Part shown: one piece after another, positions 38,401-50,400 of the stretch
Numbering within the stretch: the stretch's first letter is position 1
How the letters are laid out: each line of letters starts with the position of its first letter
Assembly: GCA_012932295.1 (NCBI GenBank)
Contig: JAAONU010000016.1
Span: forward strand, 45,415,241-45,479,240
Direction of reading: 5' to 3'
From: Cyclina sinensis
Lineage: Eukaryota > Mollusca > Bivalvia > Venerida > Veneridae
DNA: 64,000 nucleotides
Position numbers and translations under genes: made by a program
Notes under the pieces: model-generated
Told to the model about the DNA's origin: nothing
The model's database searches: none
The model's input: the letters and a program-made list of their open reading frames with translations, nothing else

Positions 38401-41400
38401 GGTATGTAGGTACACTAAGGTAATTGTCTAGAGGCTACAGGGGTTCAAAATATGTACTATTTTGAGCACTAGCTTTCAGTAACATATTTTATGTCTGGAA
38501 TAATGCAGTTAAAGATCTGTCCTCCTTCACATGAAGCAGACATCTTCACCACAAGGCTATTGAGGCTATTTCTGAAGTATTATCCAGGGAACCTTAATTT
38601 ATTTCCAGACATGTTAATGTTTATAGTTTGATAATTGTTTTCAAGAAATTTTATGATAGTATACCAGTCTAACATGTTATTTTACTCTTGTGTTCATTTT
38701 TATATATTAAAGATATGCAAGCAGACATGCTTGTCAGCAGCCTCAACAATTTAACACATTTACTGTCTACTTTCGCTTATAAGACGCATTTTTAAGACTC
38801 GGTTTTAGGCAGGTGACAGTTGTTTCTTCGCTACGGCAGCCATTTGCAAAGAAACACTATAGTCTGTACAGACCCGTATCATATACTGAAAGGTTAAATT
38901 GCTTTAAAGCCCGATTGGGAAATTTATCGGATGATTTTTCAGAGTGGGCAAACCCAAATATTTGATTGACATTTGACGTACATTTTGGCAGAATTACAGC
39001 ATTGAAAACTACCTGTTGTCAAACACATGCACTATCAGTTCCAATACTTAACAAAGAATACAATTATGTCAATCAATTTTATCAAGTCAAAGTATCAAAA
39101 TGAAACGAAAACATAACTCTTATGATGTGATAGTCTAGTTGAAAGTAATTGAGTATGCAAAAACACATTCAAATCGTGCAGCTGAGTGAGAATTTGGTTC
39201 AAGAATATCGTAAAATAAACATATAAAAAACTTTATTCAAAGTTTATTGTTTGTATTTTCAGACTTGTATGAATTAGTTAATTGTATGCAGCACATGTTT
39301 TTGTAAAGGGTCTTAGCCAAAAACACTTTTTTTAAAGCAATCTGTTAAAAATTATACTTTTTGACTAATGTTCGCTCTCAAAATTTCAGGCTGTATCCTG
39401 TACAAAAGTGAAGATTTTTTAAAGAAAATAATCTTCCATTATTTGCGGCAGAAATTGACCGTGTCTCATAGGAGGGTCAGTCCTAAAAATACCACTATAT
39501 AGTCCAATGTCAGGGGTGCGTCTAATAAGCGTGCGTCTTATAAGCAGAAGCAGATGGTATTTGTCAATCTAAGTACAGTACAGCTCAAGCAATTTTTCCA
39601 AAGTCTGCCGATCCCCGCGATTTTTTTACGGGTGGATTGTCACCGCGATGTCCCTGCGACAGTTGTGACTTTCCGCTCGTCCACTCGATCGGGTGAAATT
39701 TGCGCTGCGGGATATCATCACCGCGGATCACTGTGAAATATTGCGGCGGTATTTCGCTCTCTCGGGTGACCATTAATTTATTTATTACACGGGGACATTT
39801 ATTACTATTACTGTACGTCTGTAAAGTATAACGAACTCAAACACATTTTTTAAAGAAGAAAATCTTTATGTGAATTATGGTCGTTTCGTCAAACTTATTT
39901 TATATAGCAAGCAAAAAGTCGTTTCGTCAAATTAATAATATATAGTATTTCACACCTATTGAAATCAAATTATAATTGATTGCTGAAGTGTGTTTGTGAT
40001 TCATTAAAATGAGTGTGCAATCAACCTAATTAGCGGGATAATAATAATAATTTGTATAATTACCGATAAGACAAACAATTCTAGAATGCATCTATAAACA
40101 TAATGATTTTCTAGAATGCATCTATAAACATTTAAGTCAAAATAATTACCATAAGTCGCGCTCGGTCATATGGCCTAGGCCGGTACTGAGGATAAACAAC
40201 CCTAATCAGTCAGAAAACAACAACAACAACAAAAAAACCTAATCAGTCAAAAAGCATCTGAATAACTTAAAAGTGAAACAATTATATTCGAAAAGAAAAT
40301 GCTGACTCTAACCTGAAGTGAAGAACAGAGGATCTATTGTGGATCTGATTGCTGTTTAGAGAGTCAATTTTTAATTTTTATAAAAAAAATATATAAATGC
40401 AAGTACAGAAGCCCCTTTCAGGGTTAAGAATAGAATGTTCCTTTGCAGAAAGAGTGGTTTGAATTTTGTTGATTTTTCTCTGGTGCTAAGGGTGATGTGA
40501 ATTTCAGGGCTTTCATTAAGAGGCGGAAGGCGGGTATTTTCCCCGGCTATTTTGAGATCTTCATCCGGCTACTTTTCCTAAAATCTGGCTTAATTTATAA
40601 CAAACTGGCAGCAAATCACCCTCCTACTTTACATGTACTCCCTCCAGCTCAAAAACTGAATGAAACCCCTGGAATTTACATGGTCTTTTAAGAAATTTCA
40701 TTAAAATTATCTAGGAAAGAAAATACACACACATGCTTTTTGATATTGAATATAACATTTGGGTAACAATCAGGTTTTACATTTGAAAACAAGCAAAATA
40801 TAAGAAATGCACCCCCTCCCTCTCACCCTGAGTATTTATTGACACTGTTTTAATGCACATTTTGGAACTAATTTAAAATCAATTCTCGGGAGATTTATTT
40901 TAAATTCCTGCAACAAAGGTACCAATTATTCAATACTCAATCAATCTGCACAGGAAATTAAGCCAATGTCCCCCTCTGAGTTGATGAGAATTGGTGTATA
41001 AAACTTCATTGGAAGTATTTTCTTACAAGTGGTTAGTTAACATATTTCTTCTGGACTAGTCAGATAATTTAACTTATAAAGCATCTTTATTGACCATTAT
41101 GCATCTTGAACAGATTTATAACTTGATTATTATGTAGCTGTTAGTAAAAAAAGCGCTTTAGAAAAATAATTTTTTCTAACAGTACAATATAGTAACATTT
41201 ACAACGTAAATTTTTGCCTGTATGCAATTTATACTTTATGAGGGCTGTAGGCCAAAGTTTGCAGTATATAATAGGATCTGTTATGAGTTTTCATTTTATA
41301 TAAATTTCCATTCTACAAGTTCAGGAAAATGTTACTAAGCAAGCCTCTGGTGAGCTTAATAATATTATTCCAGGACGAGTTGAATAAAAGTTTACATGAA

Positions 41401-44400
41401 ATGTTAACAAGTGTCAGATTCTTTTTATCAAATGACCAAAAAAATTGTAAATGTGTCTTACTGCAGCTATATTTCTTTGATTTATACTGGAAAAAGCTGT
41501 TACAAAATACTGATCTTTGAAATAGGACATCTGTATGATAACTACATTTAAAAATGACTATAAGGGAAAATGATTATTTGGAAACAAGAAGGAAATGTGT
41601 CATGCTTTGTTAGCCGTTATATTACCTGCCAAGATTTTATATCACCCGAGCCGTTAGGCAAGGGTGATACTTTATCTTGGCAGGTAATATATCCACATAT
41701 ATCACTCAAAAACCCAAATAATAATTTTATAACCCTTCCCCTGTGGAGTAAGACGATTAAAAAAAATCATTGCTGTTTCAAATGAAACGTCGAAATAAGA
41801 TTCCCTTTAGGGTACCCCTTCACTGCAAAATGACATCACAGCATAATTTGTGCTGGCGAAATGCGGTATTTTCCCAGAAGTGATAATTATGTTTTTTTTA
41901 ATATTGAATTTATATCTTTAATGAAAGCCATAAATTTGGGTTAATATATCCATGCATTCATTACAGATTATTTTCTCATTTTTTTTTATTTTTATTTTTA
42001 TAGTTCGTCTGTAGATCTACATGAAGTTTTTGCTTTTGTACCTAACGAATGTAAACAAGAGAAAAGGAGTAGTCTGTTGAAGACACATTTTTTGTAATTA
42101 ATATCAAGGTTTGGCGAGGTCATATTTGTTTCAAATACCGATGAAAATATTTATCATTACTCCATTTTGGTAAATATATTTTTTTGACAATTAAAAAGTG
42201 TTTGTATATCGGAATTTACACTTCATCGAACCGTACGCGCATTGTCACAGTGCATGTTGTTTACAACGTTTACAACATGGGGTACCAAAAGGGGAAATTT
42301 AATGTGTATATTACCTGTCTGGCTCGGTTATATCAATTTCTTTCGGCGGATCAATAGCCAATCAAAAAGGAGAAAAAATCTGGAAGGGTAATAAAAAAAA
42401 ATATGTAATTGTTATATTGCATTAGAAACAACATTTGTCATGTGTCAAAACTGCTTATACAAGAAAAGTTATAGTAAGTATTTTATACCATAGTGCAGTG
42501 TGGTCAGTTTTCCTGGTGTAAAGGTCAGAAAGTGGGCACCATGCTATTAACAACTAATTCTATAGTTGTAGCATGGCTCGATTTACCCACTAAATATATC
42601 TGAAATATACACAGTGGTAGAACAAAGTAAATTACTATGCATTGTGGTATACTTTTATATTAAGGATAATGCTGAGAACAGTTTGAATTTGTTTTTCAGG
42701 GTACAGATTGCCAAAGCGGCCTTTGGACAAATGGTCAACAAGGGAACGTCTCGCTCTGGCATCATCTGTGAAGAAAAGTGGAGATCAAAACTGGTATGAG
42801 CTTGCTGTTAATGTTTTAATCTCACAAGTAGAGCTCTTAGTCGTGCACACTTACCTGTTTGTAAAAATTCAATCTGACAACTGCATCAGGAAACCCGGTC
42901 TAGAGCATTGGATTTTGCCTAAGCTTGCTTAAGTTCGAATTCTATGGGTACTGGCATTTTTTTCATGCATTTCATCTTTCTGTTATGGACAGAAGCCAAT
43001 AAGACAGTGAACTTATAATACAGGAAAGTTTTGTATATAAGATATCTTTTATTGTTTTGATACCATGTTAAAATCTGCAAAATGAGGTAACTAGAGTCTA
43101 AAATTCAAAAGAAAATGAGGTCTGCTGTATAGACTGATTACTGATACTTAATTAAGAATACCTTTCTTTTGATGATCTAATTAGCAGGACATTACTTTAC
43201 GTGTAGGTGACTCTTTACCTTCAGTGTCAGTTTGTAGTTAATATTTTTCAGCGCTGGATAACATTTTTGAATTTGAAACATTTCGTACTATTTTGCTTTT
43301 CAGTATTTCTTAAAAAATCAAAACAATAGATACATGTTTTCTCATATCTGATTCTGTACAACTGTGATCTGTTTTTTGTCACTTAGTTGTATACAGCTTG
43401 AATTTGCAGCCATAATTCTATAATAACAAGACACATTTGAAAATCTTTGTATCTTTGCAGGGTTTCAGTAAGTCGTGCCATTAAACCATTTGTAGAGTCC
43501 AGTCGACCTCCAGACTGGTTTTCACAGAAGGTAAGTTTTGGATATTTATGTTGTATATATTCTGAAGTTTTACTGTTACTACCAATGCCAGATTTGAGCT
43601 GTTATTTCTGAAATGTTTCTAATAAAATTAGTAATTGTAAAATTTATCATTCACACAAGACTAAGGGAGATAACTCATCATAATTTACTTCAGCATCATG
43701 GTGAGGTCGTCATTTGAATGTAATGTTTATATTAGTTTGTAATCCTTGGGAGATTAGCATAACTTAAATTGTCTTTTTTCTTACCATTATATAAAAGTTG
43801 AAAAAAAAGTGAAAAAAATCTGTGAATACATTTTTAGCTCACCTGTCACCTAGTGACAGAGTGAGCTTTTGTGATCACCTTTTGTCCGTCGTCCATCCGT
43901 CCATCCACAATTAGTTTGTTAACACTCTAGTGGTCAAATTTTTGCCTAAATTGTCATGAAACTTCGTCAGGATGTTTGTTTCATTAATTTCTCGGACGAG
44001 TACGAACATGAGTTATCTGGTTTGAAAAACTAGGTCACAGAGCCCAAATATAGAAAAACCTTGTTAACACTCTAGAAGCTACTTTTTCAGTCCAAATATC
44101 CTGGAAATTTGTCAGAACGTATCAATGATTTCTAGCTCAAGTTCGAATATGGGTCATCTAGGGTCAAAAACTAGGTCACAGAGCCCAAATATTGGAAAAC
44201 CTTATTAACACTCTAGAGGTAACATTTTCAGTCCAGATAACTTTGAAATTTGACAGAAAGGTTGCTTCTATGATTTCTAGCTCAAGTTCGAATATGGGTC
44301 ATCTGGGTTTAAAAACTAGGTCACAGAGCCCAAATATAGAAAAACCTTGTTAACACTCTAGAAGCTACTTTTTCAGTCCAAATATCCTGGAAATTTGTCA

Positions 44401-47400
44401 GAACGTATCAATGATTTCTAGCTCAAGTTCGAATATGGGTCATCTAGGGTCAAAAACTAGGTCACAGAGCCCAAATATTGGAAAACCTTATTAACACTCT
44501 AGAGGTAACATTTTCAGTCCAGATAACTTTGAAATTTGACAGAAAGGTTGCTTCTATGATTTCTAGCTCAAGTTCGAATATGGGTCATCTGGGTTTAAAA
44601 ACTAGGTCACAGAGCCCAAAAATAGAAAAACTTTGTTAACTTCTAGAGGTTACATTTTCAGTCCAAATATCCTGGGACTTTGTCAGAAAAGTTGCTTTGA
44701 TGATTTCCAGCTCAAGTTCGAATATGGGTCATCTGGGGTCAAAAACAAGGTCACAAAGCCAAAATGTGGAAAAACCTTGTTAACACTGTAGAGTTAACAT
44801 TTTCAGTCCAGATAACATGCAAATCTGTCAGAAAGGTTGTTTCAATGATTTTTAGCTCAAGTTCAAATTTAGGTCATCTGAGGTGAAAAACTATGTCACA
44901 GGGCCCAAAAATAGAAAAAAAATGTTAACACTCTAGAGGCCACTTTTCAGTCCAAATATTCTGAAAATGTGTCAGAAAGATTATTTCAATGATTTCTAGC
45001 TCAAATTTGAATATGGGTCATCTGGGGTTAAAAACTAGGTCACAGAGCTTAAATATGGAAAAATCTTGTTAACACTCTAAATGTAACATTACCAGTCCAA
45101 ATAACCTGGAAATTTGTCAGAAAGATTGTTTCAGTGATTTCTAGTTCAAGTTCGAATATGAGTCATCTGGAGTCAAAAACTAGGTCACAGAGCCCAAATA
45201 TCGAAAAACCTTGTTAACACTCTAGAGGCTATATTTTGAGCCCAAATGTCCTTGAAATTTGTCAGAAAGGTTGTTTTGATGATTTGTAGCTCAAGTTTGG
45301 ATATCATCTGGGGTCAAAAACTAGGTCACAGAGCCCAAATATCGAAAAACCTTGTACACACTCAAGAGGCTATTTTTTCGGTCCAAATATCCTAGAAATT
45401 AGTCAGAGAGGTTGTATCAATGATTTCTAGCTCAAGTTGGAATATGGGTCATCTGGGGTCAATTAACCAGGTCCATAACAACTTGTTTAAAGCAGTCATA
45501 CTCAGGTGAGTGATACAGGGCCATCATGGCCCTCTTGTTGATATTCTAAGAAGTGTTGAAAAATGTTTCTGGTGCTTAATTCAGTGAAATTTCTGTTTTT
45601 CAGAATTGTGCCTTACAGTATGCAGACCTCTTGGAAAAGGCAGAGACCCCCAAGTACGGAGTAGAGCTATATGTTCTCAGATCAGACCACTGAGTTTAAA
45701 CACTTTAAATACAAGTATAGTCGAAGCACAGTTAAAGGAATCACAATAGAATGAAATGTACAGAGTTTGTATGTTCCGGTAATGCAAAGTCGATTCCGGT
45801 AGATTCCGGTAAAAATGGTCGATTCTGGTAAAACGTAGGACTCTTCACTGTTTTCAGCAATTTTTGTAAAGCGTGAAAGCTGTATTACTACAAAAAAATT
45901 CTACGAAAAATATTATCTTGTCCATTGACAGTTTGAAGAACTGCATTTTGATGGTTAAACATCAATGATTATAAAATGTGTAATTCTGATATTCATTTTT
46001 GCAGACGTAAGCGTGGTGAGAAAGGTGAACGTGAGGTTGTGGAGACGCCAGCCAATCAGATTGTACGAAAACTGACAATAGAACGTATAGAGGAACTCAA
46101 ACAAGTGATACAGGATGAACAACAAAAATATAAGTTAGTTGATATGTCTTAACACTAGATCAGTGTCTGTATGTAAATTAAAAGCAAAGAAAACTTCGAA
46201 AACCCTTTGGAATACTAGTGTAAATGGGTATGAATAAAGAAGATTTTACAGTAGTACAGCACTAGGCAATCAAAATGCTGACACAGCCAAAAAAGTCCAC
46301 TTGACTATTTTACAATGTAAAAAGTAGGATATAATTTTGTTTTGAAATCAAGATTTTGAAGTTTTGATAAATGTTTTATTAAAGGGTGGTTGATATTTAA
46401 GATACTCAAAGTTTTTACATAGATTGCTTAACACTTTCCCTATATGTTCTCACTGTGAAACTATCCTTGAAATGCACTTGACCTCTCATATTAAACAGCT
46501 TGGTTGAAGAGTTGGAAGAGTTATATGCTCTTGACATACTCAGCTGGTTCAATAGATACTTATTTGTAGTAATATTTTTAATATGCATTCTTTGATGCAA
46601 ATCTATTGTCACTTACAATATATTGTTGTTATTTATTGTAGAAAACTCAAGAGGGAAATTGAGGCTATCAGGGCAGGAAAGTGTGATGGGGAAATCAATG
46701 AAATTTGGCAGAATATACAAGAGTGAGTTTGTGTTTAGTACTGGTTAAAAACCTACAAGTAGGCTACAGTTCTCTGAAATGGTCCAAACTACAATTTAAT
46801 TGGTAGCTGAATGTAAAATGCTTGGTAAATCAAAACCAGAAAGCAGGTAAGTAATATAATCTTTCTTAGTCCAGTTTTGGTCTGGTGGCTTTGATAAAAA
46901 GCTAGAAGTGGGGGTGGGAGGAGCATGGTCATAAGCAACATAATGTAGTAGACCAAAACTAATCCAGTAGAAATAACAATGTTAGGTTTTTTTTAGTGTT
47001 ATTATTTTTGTTCAACGGTTTTGAATTTTTCACGTGAGACATGTGTCGGAAGCAGTTTCAAGCTTCACAGGTGTCTGTTCTAGATGTTCATGTCATTAAT
47101 GTGATGTCATTGATGTGATGTTATTGTTGTGATGTCATTGCAGTGAGAAGAAAGCAGAAGAAGAGAGAAGAGAAGAAGAAGAAAAAAGACTGGCTGAGGA
47201 GGTGGCAGAGAGGGAAAAAGCTCAAGGTATTTTCTGTAAAATACAAAAACTGTATAGTCAATGTAACCTTACAGTTCCCCTCTATATTCAAAGGTCAGAG
47301 TTCACAGAATTGTTAACTACTGTTATCTCTGACAGAAATAAAATATACAAAAAATAACACTTAAATTAGAGGTCAAATGAACCCAATTGTTTTACTAGTA

Positions 47401-50400
47401 GTCAGTTTGAAAAATAGAACATTTCAAAAATGAACCTTATTGATCTTTTACTTAAATGTTACTTTGCAGAAAAGAGAAGTTTTTGTTACATATACTTTTC
47501 AGGATTTCTGAACATTCACTGTGTTTTCACCATTTATCCTGAATGTTATGCATCTTTGTTGTTTGAACACCAGTATAACTTTTAATACAAGCAAAGTTGC
47601 ATATTTGGTTTCAGATAGTTAAAGGGAGGTAACTCAAAAGTTTTAATTTTTACTCAAGAAACCAGTTTTCACTAACCTTATTTAATACTGCATGAGTATA
47701 AGACTTACTGGATGAGAAAGGCTAAACAGTAAACTGTCTGTATAAAAGCTGTATAATGTTAAAACCTATTTAGAATACAGAATGAATCCGTCAAAACTTA
47801 CTGAGCCAGTCTCTGTGTCTCACTGATTAATGGTCATAGGTGCAAGCCCCGCTACCAAAAATATAAAAATGATAGCCATTTCTTATAGAGAATGGGAATT
47901 TAGTGCTGGTTCTTCCCAGAAACTATGATCAGGTGAACTGCCTTCCTGGTATGACTTTGACTGTAAGACGGTGGAAAACTGCATTTAACCAGTTAAAACT
48001 TAATGTCATTTTATCCATGTAAGAATGGCAATCTCATTCCAAGGCAGTTTATCAATGTAAGAAGTGCAATCTTCATTCTAAGTGGCTAAAAAAACTACAC
48101 TGTATTTCCATTCTTTTTTTTAAATTCCCTTTTTTGTTAAAAGTAAAGGCATAATTTTAAAAAATTTAACCTCATGTAAGAACTTAAAACATGAATGACT
48201 TGCTTGTAAGAAAGATAATATATTGACAGTGTGGGACAGTGCTTTCTGTCAGCATTTTTATACTCCAGGGTGTTTACAATGGTGTGCAGTTAATTCAGAT
48301 AAACATGTAGCTAGTGATTATTGAAGGTTAGAAATATGTAAATTAAATTAACCCTGATTTTTTATGGATATCTTTCAGCAATGCGTAAGATGTCTGGTGG
48401 CCTTCAGAGAACGTCCAGTACAGTGAGTTCCATATCAGAAGTTGATGAGAGTACCCAGGATTCCATGCCAGACACACTGAATGTAGAGGTATGTATGGAA
48501 CTCGGTAGGTATGGAAGTAAACAGTTAAATTCTAGATAGAAAGTACATTAGAATATGAATTTTTGGGAAAATGGTTATATTTCTCTAACTGTAAACACAG
48601 ATGATTTTGTTAAGTAAAATCAGCTCAAATATGCATTGTCTTTTAATGCATTACACTTTTATAGATACCGGTAGTCAATGTTAAACTTAAATGACTTGAT
48701 GTTTAGCTTTTGAATTTTATTCATTTGCTTTCAGTGACAGTTGATTTCTAAAATGTATTTTAATATAGCTAATACTTAATGTATCAGTGGATATATTTTT
48801 TACATTTGTTTTAATTGATAAAATTGAATGTGTCTGCAGCACACAGACAACTGGTTAAAAACACTGATGGATATTTATTGCCTAATCCAATTTTACATTG
48901 CTTGGCAGACATCAGACGATGGGTTACCAACAACACCTACTCTGGTTCAGCCAATCACAATAGAGATTCCTCAGTCTGTTGCCCAGGAAACAAAACCTGC
49001 CCCGCCTACCTCGCCACTTCTGTCTTCATTACTTCAGAGTAAACAGTTCTCTGTAGACAGTCTACAACAAATCAAAGCTGTAAGTTATCACACTCACTGA
49101 GAGCTAATATATTGTTTATTTGATTATTTTCTGAAGTTTGATAAGAATCATGGTGATTCAAATTGAAAAAATTTATTTAACTTTTTTATGCCTCCAGCTT
49201 TTTGGGGGGAGTGGTGGTGGGGGGGCATATAGATTTGCCCTTGTCTGTCCTTTCGGGCTGTCACGCTGCCTGTACGTAGAAAGCTTATGTCACGTGTAAC
49301 TCCAAAGGTATAACTGCTAGAGCCATGAAACTTACGCACCTGGGTATTTTGATGCAAATTTATTGGTGATTGGCAGAGTTATGCCTCTGATTAAGCAAAA
49401 ATAGCATTTTCATATTGTTTAATGTTCAGGACAATGTTTTTACGCACCTGTAATTGTACAGGATCTTTTGTGACAATACAGCCGAATGTGGGGGCATCCA
49501 TGTCCTTTTGACACACTGTTTAGCTTTGTCTTGATCCTTGCTGTGGTCTTGCAACCCATGCGCAAGAGGAGTCACATGACACCCTTGATGTCGCAGTGTT
49601 TATGGTCATTTAGACATCAGCAGCAATTATCTCTCAAATATCTCTGTGCTGTTTTTCAGCTTAGTTAAACCTTTTCTTTGTTTTCTTCGATTGGGAAATA
49701 AGTTCTTGCAACTTAAATTTATCCTGCTTGATGACTGCTTCCTGGCTGCAAATTTGCACCTGCACAGAATGTGTGGAACATTCTGACACCAAACCTGTAA
49801 GATCCAGATTGGGAGTATAGTACTTTAACTTCTTTAACCTTAAGATGTTTATTTAAAAATGGTGTACAAGAAAGAAACATTGCATGCTAGAAAAGTGTTT
49901 AATGTTTTGGAGATTCGCTTTAGACAAAACTAACCAATACTTATAGCCTTACTTCATCTTAGCTTATTTTTACCTTCTGAAAGAGTTGTAACTGACCATT
50001 TCTACAATATTTTATCATTTTAAAAGTCTACATTTAGACTACTTGCTGATGTTGAATAAATAATATAGTTTTAAAGTTTATGCTTACAATGTATCTTTTG
50101 TTAATATATAAGGAAGCGGAGGCAAACCATGCCTTGAAGGCGGCCAGTCAGGCAGAGGCAGAAGCCCAACAGCAATTAGCCAATCAGCAAACAGAAAATT
50201 TGATAACTGACACTATACAACACACAACAGGTATATACGTGTACATTTCAGAATAATACAGAAAAACACACGCCAGAAATTTTAACTGTTTTGGCAAAGA
50301 ATATGTGGGGACTTTTAAGTCATTGTCTTAAGGACGTGTGCATAGTAAAATAATTCAATGTATTTATTAACCTCACCAAAGGAGAAGAGACACAATGCTG

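Larger units (their letters stand above)
32416..42699 (+). other. BRD8 intron 1, filled with mobile elements
   Basis: A proposed 10.3 kb intron holding two hairpin-ended tandem elements, the TRIM-like element and several MITE-like elements, each listed separately. No additional exon was recognised. Unannotated pieces such as 32416-33529 and 40672-41618 are AT-rich and featureless. Confidence 0.55.

Noticed and set aside
47790..48000. Possible SINE fragment in BRD8 intron 7
   Set aside because: A phrase GGTGCAAGCCCCG faintly recalls a B box, but no A box or ends could be found.
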